NCBI GenBank assembly: GCA_963575745.1
Contig: CAUYUJ010020595.1
Span: 7,501-71,500, forward strand
Length of the DNA stretch: 64,000 nucleotides
From: Prorocentrum cordatum
Lineage: Eukaryota; Sar; Dinophyceae; Prorocentrales; Prorocentraceae
Reading direction: 5' to 3'
The notes under the pieces are model-generated. The model was not told the DNA's origin, made no database searches, and saw only the letters and a program-made list of their open reading frames with translations. Positions 20,919-30,361 of this stretch are shown here, piece by piece; the first letter of the stretch is position 1; each line of letters opens with the position of its first letter. Both the position numbers and the translations under genes were made by a program.

Positions 20919-23439
20919 ATAGTGCTCGCGTGTACCTGCCCGCGTGCCATTCGATACGTATTCCCCAAACCATATGTACCCGCCTTTTTCGTTTTCAATC
21001 GCACCCTCCTGGTGGTATACCTTCCTTACCTGCCGCGTGTATTCCGTGCAGCCCCTGAAACAGGGAAAAAGAGGACGGGTTGAGGGGGGAAGGGGAAGGA
21101 TGGACCACGGGATTAGCAGGAGAGGCTAGGAGCAGAAAGCACGTGGCAGAGCCAGACGGGCAGATCGGGCAAGTAGACCCGAACGGGCGGGTCGGGAAGG
21201 CAGGCCCAGGCGGCCAGGTCGAGCCGGCGGGCTGCTGAAGCGTGAGTATTACATGAACCGCGAGGAGAGCTCGAGCGATAGCGCGATTCCCAAGTAAATC
21301 ATGAGAAAGGCCAAAGCGAGAGCGTGCTTCCTAATTGTCGACGGTGCCGCGTCTGAGCAGATTGCGACGGAGTCCCATGCGAGAGCGCGATTCCTGCATA
21401 CCTTGTGAGGAAGTCCCGCGCGAGAGCGCGATTTGGGAATACTATGAGAGGGGAAGTATCAAGCGAGAGCCATTGTTGTTGCAAGTCGCGGGCCAGGGGC
21501 CCAGTTTGGACACCAGGGTGCGAGCCCCAAAGTGGGCACCTCAATGGAAAAACTTACCATGGTTACCATATGGGGGGAACAACAACATTCATTCTGTGGT
21601 GTTGGAAGCTCAGCAACAACAACAAACAGCAGCAGCAAACACAACAGCACAAGAATGCTGGCAGTTCTATCTGTTCGCGGGCCGCTCAGCACGTATATCC
21701 CAAACCCTCGATATCCGCATTTTTTGTTTTCGATCGTACCATGTTAGGGGTACAAATTCCGCACCTGTAACGTGTATTTCGTGCACCCCCTAAGGCACGG
21801 AAAGAGAGGACGGATGAAAGGAAGGGACAAGGGGGAGGGAGGAGAAAGGAGCACGAGAGAGAGTAGCAGGAAGGGGCTAGTAGCAAAAAACACGTGGCAG
21901 AACCAGACGGGCAGATCGGGCGGGTAGACCTCAACGGGCGGGTCGGGAAGGCAGGCCCAGGCGGCCAGGTCGAGCAGGCGGGTTGCTGAACCGTGCGTCT
22001 TGCATGAATCGCGAAGACGTCTCGAGCGATAGCGCGAGTCCCAAGTAAATCGTGAGAAATCCACAGCGAGAGCGTGATTCCTGAGTGTCGAGGGCGCGGC
22101 GCTTGAAGAAATTGCGAAGCAGTCCCACGCGAGAGCGCGATTCCTGCATTGTAAGGAAATCCCACGCGAGAGCGCGATTTGGAAATAAACTGTGAGGAAA
22201 TATCAGGCGGGAGCCGCTTTTTGTGAAAACCGGGGGGGCCAGGGCACAGTTTGGTGACCCCACATTGTCTTTTGTAAGAAAAACCGGGTGCGAGCCCCGG
22301 AAGGAGCACTTCATCTGAAAAATAGAATGTTGACCTAAAGGTGGATCAATAATAATGGTTTGTGGGAAATGAGATTTCAGAAACAACTAGCACGACAACG
22401 AACAGTTGAAGACGATTCGCGCTTACTGATCGCGTGCCAACACGTATCTCCCAAATCCTCGATATCCGTTGTTTTCGTCTTCGATCGTACCCCTTTGGGG
22501 GATAGCTTCCTCACATGCAACGCCTTTTTACCGCAGCCCCTAAAACAGAGAAAGAGGACGGATGGAAGAGGGAGGGAGGATGGAGCACGAGAGAAATTAG
22601 CAGGAGGGGCCAGGAGCAGAAAAGACGTGGCAGAACCACACGGGCAGATCGGGCGAGCAGACCCTAGCGGGCGGGCCTGGAAGGCGGGCCCAGGCGGCCG
22701 GGTCGAGCAAGAGGTTCGCTCACACATGAGTCTCGCATGAATCGCGAAGAAATCTCGAGCGATAGCGCGATTCCAAAATAAGTTGTGAGCAATGCCAAAG
22801 CGAGAGCGTGATTCTTGAGTGTCGAGGGCGCGCCCTCTGAATGAAATGTGGGGAAGTCCCACGCGAAATCGCGATTCCTACATTAAAGGTGAGGAAGTCC
22901 CGCGCGACACCGCGATTTTGGACTAGGTTGTGTGGAAGTATCAGGCGGGAGCCGTTGTTACTGTAGTTCGGGGCCGAACAACCCAGTTTGAGCAGGAAGA
23001 CGTTCCTTAATAAAAAAATTGGTTGCGAGCCCCGAGGGGGGCACTCCAATGGAAAAAACACCATGTGCACCGTTGGGGTCAACAATAATAACAATGCTCA
23101 AAGAATGAGGGCTCCACAAAGCTTGGAACAGAAACCAAACGAGCAGAAATGTCGATCCATTCTCGCGCGGGGCCCCCGCCGATGGCCCAGGGACCGTGTG
23201 TCGTCCCAGTGCCAGCGCGGGCGGCCGAGGGAGGGGTGGTGACCAGCGGGGGAGACGATGGCGGGGGCCACGATGCAGTGGAGGCCCATGCCAAGGAGCA
23301 CCCTGCTTGCCTCCAGGGCGCCCTGGGCTTCTTGGACTTCGACGGTTTGGCGATGGAGAGCGCGAAGACCCCCCGCACCAAAGGTCAATGGACGTCCTGG
23401 GGTCTCAAGGCTGGTTTTCTTGTGGAAGGTTTCTTGTGG

Positions 23440-23570
23440 ACTGGCATCCACTCTATCTCCCCAGATCTCCTGGCGCCTCTTCTTCTTTCAGTGCAATCCA
23501 TGGCCCCCCCGCTCCGTCTGCGCACATGCGTCGGACTGCGGCATGTTCGCACCCCTCTGGGGCGGCCCCC
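23440..23570 (-). repeat. Dispersed fragment, copy 1 (possible decayed exon)
   Basis: Minus-strand translation includes KKKRRQEIWGD, resembling KRRRHEIWGD in copy 2 at 24160-24290. Nucleotide words CCAGATCTCxTGGCGCCTCx and the following CCGCGCATG-type sequence are shared. A frameshift or stop interrupts this copy. Confidence 0.5.
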
Positions 23571-23616
23571 TCTTGGACTCCCCCGCATCCATGTTTGGTG
23601 GTCCCGGGGCCCGAAC

Positions 23617-23750
23617 GAGGAGCAGGAGGAGGAGGAGGAGGAGGAGGACGACGAGGAGGAGGAGGAGGACGACGAGGAGGAGGAGGAGGAGGAGGACGAG
23701 GACGAGGAGGAGGAGGAGGAGGAGGAGAACGAAGAAGGAGGACGAGCCGA
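23617..23750. repeat. GGA/GAC-rich array
   Basis: GGAGGA runs with GACGACGAGG blocks, encoding acidic shadow frames. 23110-23440 before it is GC-rich unique sequence open on both strands; I cannot support a gene. Confidence 0.9.
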
Positions 23751-24159
23751 AGAGAAACCGCCAGTTGACAAAAGTCCGTCGTCGGAGATCTGGGGGCCCC
23801 CTTGGCCGGCGCTCGGGCCGAGCCCGAGCGGCGGCCTCGCCCCGCCCCCGCCCCCCCTGCCGGCAGGAGGCGGCCGAGGACGCCCTGGGGTCCGCGGGCG
23901 AGAAGGTGCGGCACATGAGGCGGCAGCTGGACGAGGAGCTCGGGGGCGGCCAAAGGGGGGGGGTGATTAGAGGGGGGGGGTCTGATACAGTCGACCCCCG
24001 CATAGTTAGGATGGGCAGCCTTCCCAAGGGTACCCCTCGCATCCTTGCCTCCTGGGCCCATCCTTGGCCACTCTCGTCGGCCGCGCCCCGCTGGAAGAGC
24101 TTCGAGGTGGGCGTCCAGGGCTCTTGCATCCTCATCGCGCATCCTTCCGACACGGGCCG

Positions 24160-24290
24160 ACCGTGCCATGGCCAGTGCCACGATATCCCCCCAGATCTCA
24201 TGGCGCCTCCTCTTACTTCGGTACTTCCCCTGGCACCTCTCGAGCCGCGCACGGGCCTCGGGCCGCGACCTGCGCACCCCCATCCGCGCC
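24160..24290 (-). repeat. Dispersed fragment, copy 2 (possible exon)
   Basis: The minus-strand frame reads RPEARARLERCQGKYRSKRR then RHEIWGDIVALAMA, the most protein-like version of the three copies. It continues into more natural sequence to about 24000. Part of the frame from 24838 to 23453 is repeat-derived, so only this core is of interest. Confidence 0.45.
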
Positions 24291-24336
24291 TTCTGAGAAG
24301 GCCTCCTCCTTCTCACTTCCCCCCCCCTCGCCCGCC
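24289..24336 (+). repeat. Left arm of a large inverted repeat
   Basis: CCTTCTGAGAAGGCCTCCTC then CTTCTCACTTCCCC and CTCGCCCGCC. It is nearly the reverse complement of 25079-25129, and the pair encloses ~740 bp of CCT and GGA arrays. Confidence 0.7.
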
Positions 24337-24583
24337 CTCCTCCTCCTCCTCCTCCTCCTCCTCCTCCTCGTCCTCCTCCTGCTCCTGCTCCTCCTCCTCC
24401 TCCTCCTCCTCCTCCTCCTCCTCCTCCTCCTCCTCCTCTCCTCCTCCTCCTCCTCCTCCTCCTCCTCCTCGTCCTCGTCTCCTCCTCCTCCTCCTCCTCC
24501 TCCCTCCTCCTCCTCGTCCTCCTCCTCCTCCTCCTCCTCCTCCTCCTCCTCCTCCTCCTCCTCCTCCTCCTCCTCCGCCTCTT
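24337..24583. repeat. (CCT)n array
   Basis: Long CCT run with occasional CGT/CTG interruptions. Confidence 0.97.
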
Positions 24584-24730
24584 CGGCGCCCCCGAAAGGA
24601 GTGGTCCAGCCTCGAGGCGGGCCGGGAGGAGCTCGCCGCTGCGAGGGCGCCCTGGGGTGGCAATCGGCTGCGCGCAGAGAGTGGCCCGTCCCGGGAGGGA
24701 CCTGTGGTCCGGGCCCACGTCAGGTTTTGG

Positions 24731-24830
24731 GGAGGAGGAGGAGGAGGAGGAGGAGGAGGAGGAGGAGGAGGAGGAGGAGGAGGAGGAGAGGAGGAGGAGG
24801 AGGAGGAGGAGGAGCAGGAGGAGGGAGGGA
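24731..24830. repeat. (GGA)n array
   Basis: GGA run, opposite in strand sense to the CCT array 150 bp upstream, so the two could pair as an imperfect palindrome. Confidence 0.97.
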
Positions 24831-25078
24831 GGAGGCACTCAAAGTTCTTCTCAAGGTTCTTCGGGGCGCCTTCCAGCAGCTGCGCCTCGCTGGGGGCGTT
24901 CTGGGTGTGGCCGGATCGTCCCTGACGGCCGCCGGAGACCGCCGAGTTATGACCAGCGTCTTGAAAATAATGAAGACAGAGGTTTTGGGCCCTTGGGGGC
25001 CCTCGCCAGGCCGTTGGGCCGTCAAAAAACGACGCGAGGCAAGAAGCTGGCCCTGGGGAAAGGGTCGGGGCTTCCAGT

Positions 25079-25129
25079 CGGCGGCGAGCGAGGGGGGGAA
25101 GTGAGAAAGAGAAGGCCTTCTCAGAAGGC
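25079..25129 (-). repeat. Right arm of the large inverted repeat
   Basis: GGCGGCGAGCGAGGGGGGGA then AGTGAGAAAGAGAAGGCCTT and CTCAGAAGG, complementary to 24289-24336 and homologous to the left arm of the 10640-10784 element. Confidence 0.7.
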
Positions 25130-25229
25130 TCCGAACTCTTCCAGCCTTCTGGGAAATGTTCGAAGCCAATCCCCCGAAGACACAGAAAACTTCCTCAGGA
25201 GGCCAGAAGGCTTCTGAAAAGTCCCACCG

Positions 25230-25500
25230 CCTTCCTCCTCCTCCTCCTCCTCCTCCCTCCTCCTCCTCCTGCTCCTCCTCCTCCTCCCTCCTCCTCTCCT
25301 CCTCCTCCTCCTCCTCCCTCCTCCCTCCCTCCTCCTCCTCCCCATCCTCATCCTCCTCCCCATCCTCATCCTCCTCCCATCCTCATCCTCTCTCCTCCTC
25401 CTCCTCCTCCTCCTCCTCCCTCCTCCTCCTCCTCCTCCTCCTCCTCCACATCCCTCCTCCTCCTCCTCCTCCTCCTCCTCCTCCTCCTCCTCCTCCTCCC
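25230..25500. repeat. (CCT)n array
   Basis: CCT/TCC array with CCCATCCTCAT blocks at 25340-25390. Confidence 0.95.
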
Positions 25501-25509
25501 GCTCGCCGC

Positions 25510-26074
25510 CGAATATTAAAAACATCCAGACATCGGCTGCTTGAGAAGAGTGGCCCCTCGCCGCGGTGACCACCGGTGCGGGCCCGCGCCGCGGCGTCGA
25601 GGGGGGCCGGGCCCAGGGGGGAGGAGCCGTCGACCCCACCCCGCCCAGGAGCGCTCGGCTTCGATACGGGGGGCTGTCGCCAATCCAGCTCGGGAGGGGA
25701 GAAAAAAACACACAGACACAATTCATCGACGACTCCCGGGAAAAGATGGAAAGATGTGGGAAGTGGGGGGGGAAGACGAAGACCCAGAAGATATGGGAAA
25801 ACAGGGCGAGTCCTGGGACTTGTGTGTATATTTCTGTGTGGCCTCCCGGTACCCTCCCGTCCTTCCCCCTCACCATTAGGGGTCCCCCCCAGCACTGATC
25901 TGCGCGCCTGAGTTTGATCCTACCCACGGCCTCCTGAAGCCGCGCACCACAGATCACGCTTGCCCGCTGCAGGGCCGCCCCTGCGTGGAGCCGAGACGAG
26001 AGCTGGACACGAGCACAGATCCTGGCCAGGCCGATCCTGGGCCCAGGATCGGCTGGGATTTCGGAGGCGGCCAA
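25510..26074 (-). CDS. Hypothetical minus-strand open frame (N-terminal part only trusted)
   Basis: From an ATG at 26074 the minus strand encodes MAASEIPADPGPRIGLARIC and continues for about 185 codons of mixed composition. It then enters the CCT array at 25500, where it becomes poly-Glu/Gly/Arg. An intron donor before the array would be needed. Two plus-strand frames in 25566-25911 compete. No domain is recognised. Confidence 0.22.
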
Positions 26075-26109
26075 GCGGGGCGTGATGACCAGGATGAGTG
26101 GGTCTCATG

Positions 26110-26270
26110 GCTGAGGCCATGGAATCTTCCCGGATGTCGTGGCCTCTTATTTTTCTTTTTCTTCGTGCTGTTAGTACTATTCCACAACGTTCTTTGGCTC
26201 CCCCCCTCGTCCGCGCATGTGCCTCCGGCCATGATTTGCGAACCCCCTCCTTGGACGCAAAAGCGATGCC
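26110..26270 (-). repeat. Dispersed fragment, copy 3 (possible decayed exon)
   Basis: The minus-strand frame here has PEAHARTRGGAKERCGIVL and RRKRKIRGHDIREDSMASAM, aligning loosely with copy 2. The plus strand CGTCCGCGCATGTGCCTC matches the words after the EIWGD region in copies 1 and 2. Confidence 0.45.
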
Positions 26271-26308
26271 CAGGCGAGTTGCTTTGACCACGGAAGTGTA
26301 GTCGCTAG

Positions 26309-26464
26309 CGTCAAACCGAAGCTCGGGATCAGATTGCCCAGGAGTCAGCTAGAAAGACCCTTGGTGATATTTGGATGTCGGATCATCTTGGAAGCTCATT
26401 ACGACGACTACATGAATCAAGTATCAAGGCCTGCACGGATCTTTCACTCTGGGAGCCCCTCTGA
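26309..26464 (+). CDS. Candidate terminal exon, 51 codons
   Basis: After an acceptor-like GTCGCTAG (ending 26308), an open frame runs to TGA at 26462-26464. It encodes hydrophilic, helix-prone sequence (RQTEARDQIAQESARKTLGD, then WMSDHLGSSLRRLHESS). Composition and absence of repeats make it one of the better exon candidates, but no upstream exon in phase was found. It has no ATG at its start, so a simple ATG-to-stop search would not find it. Confidence 0.35.
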   Translation, partial: RQTEARDQIAQESARKTLGDIWMSDHLGSSLRRLHESSIKACTDLSLWEPL

Positions 26465-27160
26465 GTTTTCTGGGTGTCGTTTTGTAGGCGCTCGGAGCCC
26501 TCCTTCTCTTGTGGACCTTGGGGGGCATCTTGAAGGATAGCGATCAAAGAAGGAGGGGTCCCCAATTAGTCCCGCCCCGCCCTGTCTGAACCCTCAACAT
26601 CGTCTATTGCGACGCTCTTAGGGCGCCCTCGGGGCTGTTTGGGTCAATCTGGGAGCCCCTCCTGGGCCTCTCTGGGGCGACATTGGAATCATCCTGAGGC
26701 CCATTGAAAGACGGAGATACGGCAAAGATCATTGGAAAGCAATGTATATTTGAATGGATGCGGCATCTCGGGACACCCTTTGGGGGGGCTCCGTGGCCAC
26801 TTGAGGTCGTAGTGTGGAGATCGTCTGGCCTCTTGCATGCATGTCGGAGGCCATCTGGAACCATCTCGGACTATCGTCAATCCATGTTGAGCTATCCAGA
26901 CTTCAGTCGGGACTGTCCCTCGACAGGAGGAATCTTCAAAAGTGGTAAATAAAACAAATGGACTAGTTTGGACTATTTGGACTGTGTTTCAAGTATGTTT
27001 AATTATTCGCCCAGGGTCCGCCTGCAGGGGGACACGCCCGACCGAAGCCTGGGGCCACCTTGGGCCCTCAGGGACCCTCTGACGCTTCGGGGCGCCCCCC
27101 GCCCAGACCCAGGAGGGGGCAGGGGTAGGGAGTCAAGCTGCCAACGGGGACGCCAAGAGC
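26465..27160. other. Unique sequence without a supportable gene
   Basis: Contains weak GGGxxTxTTGGGG-type words reminiscent of the minisatellite at 31430-31985, and several short open frames on both strands with no splice or composition support. Confidence 0.4.
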
Positions 27161-27416
27161 TCCTCCTCCTCCTTCTCCTCCTCCTCCTCCTCCTTCCTCC
27201 TCCTCCTCCTCCTCCTCCTCCTCCTCCTCCTCCTCCTCCTCCCTCTCCTCCCTCTCCTCCCTCTCCTCCCTCTCCTCCTCCTCCTCCTCCTCCTCCTCCT
27301 CCTCCTCCTCCTCCCTCCCTCCTCCTCCTCCTCCTCCTCCTCCTCCTCCTCCTCCTCCTCCTCCTCCTCCTCCTCCTCCTCCTCCTCCTCCTCCTCCTCC
27401 TCCTCCCCCTCCTGTA
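27161..27416. repeat. (CCT)n array
   Basis: Long CCT/TCC run with a CCCTCTCCTC sub-block at 27240-27275. Confidence 0.97.
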
Positions 27417-27769
27417 GATAGCACCCAAGACTGAGCATAGGCAGAGGTCGCCCTCAGATGGGCAGCCATCGGGAACCGATACGGGCGCTCGCGGGGTGCG
27501 CCACGCGTGCCAGGTGCGCCACGCGCACCAGATCCGCCAGACTGCTCGGGGGCCCAAGCGTGCCAGGCGCGGCTGGCGCGCCAGATGCCCTTCGGGCGCC
27601 AATTGTTCCACGTGCTCCAGCCGCGCCAGGTGCGCCACGTGCGCGATGCGGACAGAGCGCGTCAGGCGGCAACAAGCGCTCCAGTGCACGTGACAGCACG
27701 CATCGGGCACGACCCCTTTTGCGGCGTGAAGAGCCGAAACAGCACTGCACAGCTCGCGATGGCCCACGA

Positions 27770-27860
27770 TGGGGGCTGCGATGGGGGGCAGCGATAGGGG
27801 GCTGCGATGGGGGGCCACGATGGGCGGCCATGATGGTGGGCTTGGGGGGCCAGGATGGGC
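27770..27860. repeat. GATGGGGGG(C) minisatellite
   Basis: Eight or so short units such as GCGATGGGGGGC and CACGATGGGCGGC. 27480-27720 upstream is a loose GCGCCAGGTGCGCCACG repeat. Confidence 0.6.
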
Positions 27861-27913
27861 TACGTCAGTATTCCGAGGACCCGGTATCCACCACCAGGCG
27901 TTAGGAGAGTCTC

Positions 27914-28140
27914 ATGTGGAATGTTTACAGGCAAGCTGTTTCGGGAATTGTGCCGCCGTGCTGGCACCCCTCCGCATCGGTGCATTGTCTTTTGACACGG
28001 ATGGTGGGCGAGCGCACAGCGGACAAATATGAGACCACCCCCGCTACATTTGATCTTGCAGCCACGCGCGCTTTGTGCTTTTTCTTGGTTCAACCCTCCT
28101 GTGTAGGGTTCTCGTGTCGAATAGAGCACTGTAGTCTCCA
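27914..28140 (+). CDS. Candidate N-terminal coding segment
   Basis: The plus frame from ATG 27914 encodes about 75 residues of mixed, natural composition (MWNVYRQAVSGIVPPCWHPS and on), with several Cys and Trp. It then enters a CCT array (28144-28250) and a minisatellite. The frame as a whole is open to 28513, but only the part before the array is credible. A plus-strand frame in another phase also crosses here to 28032. Confidence 0.27.
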
Positions 28141-28143
28141 ATC

Positions 28144-28250
28144 CTCTCCTCCTCCTGCTCCTCCTCCTCGTCTTCCTCGTCCTTCTTCTCCTCCTCCTCC
28201 TTCTCCTCTTCCTCCTCCTCCTCCTCCTCCTCCTCCCTCCTCCACCCTCC
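28144..28250. repeat. CCT-rich array
   Basis: CTCCTC/TCGTCC pyrimidine run. Confidence 0.85.
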
Positions 28251-28330
28251 CCCATCCTCATGCCTCCTGCCTCCTCCTCCCTTCTTATCCTGCCTCCTTG
28301 CATACCTTGCTCGTACCGTTCCTACTGGGG

Positions 28331-28795
28331 GGGTGCGATCTGCGAAATTGCCGCCACTCTTCGTGGGTTCCTGGGAGGCCCAGCAGAGTAACGTCCTACA
28401 CAAACCAACATGAGACCTCGCCGTCCCTGGGCGTCTGCGATCTGCGGAACTGTCGCCACTTTCGTGGGCCCCTAAGAGGTCCAGCGGAATGGCGTCCCAC
28501 GCAGACGCCCTGAGACCTCGCCGTCTCTGGGGGGCTGCGATCTGCGAAACTGTCGCCACCTTCGTGGGCTCCAGCTGAGTGACGTCTTTCGCAGACCACC
28601 ATGAAACCTCGCCGTCCCTGGGGTTTGCGCTATGCGGGACTGTCGCCACTTTCGTGGACCTTCGGTAGGTTCCAGCGGAGTGGCGTCCCACGCAGACCAC
28701 CATGAGACCTCGCCGTCCTTGGGATGCCGCGATCTGCGAGCCGCTTTCGTGGGCCTATGGGAGGCCCAGCAGAGTGGCGCCTCATGCGATCCAGA
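28331..28795. repeat. Five-copy ~90-100 bp minisatellite
   Basis: Units near 28331, 28430, 28530, 28623 and 28724 share TGCGATCTGCGAAACTGTCG, CCACTTTCGTGGGC, CCAGCxGAGTGGCGTC and ACCATGAGACCTCGCCGTCC. The last unit is truncated. Confidence 0.85.
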
Positions 28796-29002
28796 GCGAC
28801 GACGTCTAACAATCGCATCATCCGCGCCCCAGGCTCGGACTTTTTGTCGCAGGGCCGCAAACTGATCTAGCCGTTCGCCTCCGGACATTCAGTGCGCGCA
28901 CGGAGAATTGCAGCAGTCACGATGTTAGCGCACGCGCTCGGCCTTGCGAAGTTCCAGTACGACTGAAGGGATGAGTGCCGCAAAAGGTTTCTAGGCGCAA
29001 CT

Positions 29003-30007
29003 TTGACAGCACCCATGGCGACGCTTGAAACGAGCGGTTACCACTTGAGTACGACAGGGCGCGCGCACACATGGCGCGCAGCGCTGCCCCGTCATTCAGG
29101 CTGCAGGCCGAGTTCCCTATGGGGCACGATTCCAGTGACGGGTGCGTTGAAGTGGGCTGAGGCCCGCATGTTCCCGACGGGGCACGAGGGACCGTTTGCC
29201 GAAGCTCCAACAGCACAGGCGGGATGGGAACAAAACGGTACCCGAGGCACGGGCATACGGTTGATGCTGCTTTGGCGAAGCAACGAGGGAGCGGGCGGTT
29301 GCCCAAATCTCAACAGGTTTCCACCATGTTCGGGACGCTAGTATCTAGGCCACTTCTACCTCCAGGGGAACAAATCACGTTTCGAGCGCCGCAGCCCGGC
29401 CCGACGAGGTGGCATTCTCCAGGGAGCGGCGCGAAAGCGCGAAGAATTTTTCACGCGCCGCACATCGCACGACGCGATGCGCGAACTCTACGGCCTAAGA
29501 ATCGCGCCATGGGGAAACACGCTTATTTGTACCCTGATCTGGAGCCTCGGAGGGATCATTCCCCGCGCGCACATGCTTCCCTGGCGGGGGCAGGGGGGCG
29601 TCATGCACCAATTTTGGGTTCGGGACGAGCCTGGCCTGGGATTGGTGTACGACGTCGAACGTTCGCATGACTTAAAAAATGCTGGGGCCAGTCTCTCCCA
29701 TATGCACAGCCCTGCCCAAAATCCCCATCAGATTTTCCAGCCCTGGCGACCTCATGCCAACTGCTTCGGGTTCGTTTCAGCCCCTGCCAGTTTGCTGGCC
29801 CTCGCCACTTCCACCCTGGCGGATTATCAGAGATTCCCACCTTCCAGGTATGTGCGTGCAACACTTGTTTCGGATTCCCTTTCAGCCCCTGCTAGTTTTC
29901 CAGCCCTGGCCACTTCCACCTTCGCAGATCATCCTAATTCCCACCTTCCGTGCACATGCGTACAAGCCACGAGTGCTTCGCTCAGACCGACAGCGGCCAC
30001 GTATTGA
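29003..30007 (+). pseudogene. Long plus-strand frame interrupted by one in-frame TAG
   Basis: One reading frame is open from ATG 29003 to 30007 except for TAG at 29339-29341. After the stop it resumes as YLGHFYLQGNKSRF, then Arg-rich sequence, EEFFTRRTSHDAMRELYGLR and a Trp-containing hydrophobic stretch to about 29680. The TAG could instead be the end of an intron (AG at 29340-29341), since the downstream part is in the same phase. The final ~100 codons overlap a tandem duplication and are less credible. No family is recognised. Confidence 0.3.
29757..29962. repeat. Two-copy ~103-bp tandem duplication
   Basis: Both copies contain TTTCAGCCCCTGCxAGTTTx, CCCTxGCCACTTCCACC and TTCCCACCTTCC. Confidence 0.8.
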
Positions 30008-30361
30008 ACGACAGCCTGACGTCAGCGTCTCTCTGGCCAGCCCAGCTAGGCGCATGCGCGATCCTGGCCAGGATCGGTGCCTGCACAAACGGCAGGATTG
30101 CGCCACGGCGCAAGCGTTCAAGATTGAGCGTCGCGAGTGGGCCAGAGTCAGCGCGGTGTCGAGCTGTTGGGCGTCGCGTAGTGCGGGTGCGATAAATGGG
30201 CGGACAGCGAGGGCGGCAAAAAGCGGCCGTTCAGGGCCCACACAGAGGCTTTCAGGGCCCGAAATGTCCACCCTTTTTCCCCCCCCATGTATCGCCCCCC
30301 CCTGAGCGGCGCCCAAAGTGGCATGCGCAACCAGAAAGCCGCGATCCCTCCAGGTTTAACC

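Larger units (their letters stand above)
20030..23110 (+). repeat. Tandem array of four ~750-bp composite units
   Basis: The landmark CAGCCCCTxxAACAGG occurs at about 20279, 21049, 21784 (as CACCCCCT) and 22532, giving periods of about 770, 735 and 748 bp. Each unit has: a GTGCGAGCCCC word; a CAA-rich tract; a segment with CCCAAACCCTCGxTA and TTCGATCGTACCCC; a purine-rich GAGAGGACGG; a GC-rich CGGGCAGATCGGGCGGGTAGAC part; and four to five short inverted words of the type CGAGAGCGCGATT. No coding frame spans a unit. Confidence 0.85.

Noticed and set aside
23258-24925. 555-codon plus and 461-codon minus frames
   Set aside because: Mostly CCT/GGA-derived Ser, Pro, Leu, Arg or Glu runs; only short interior pieces are non-repetitive.
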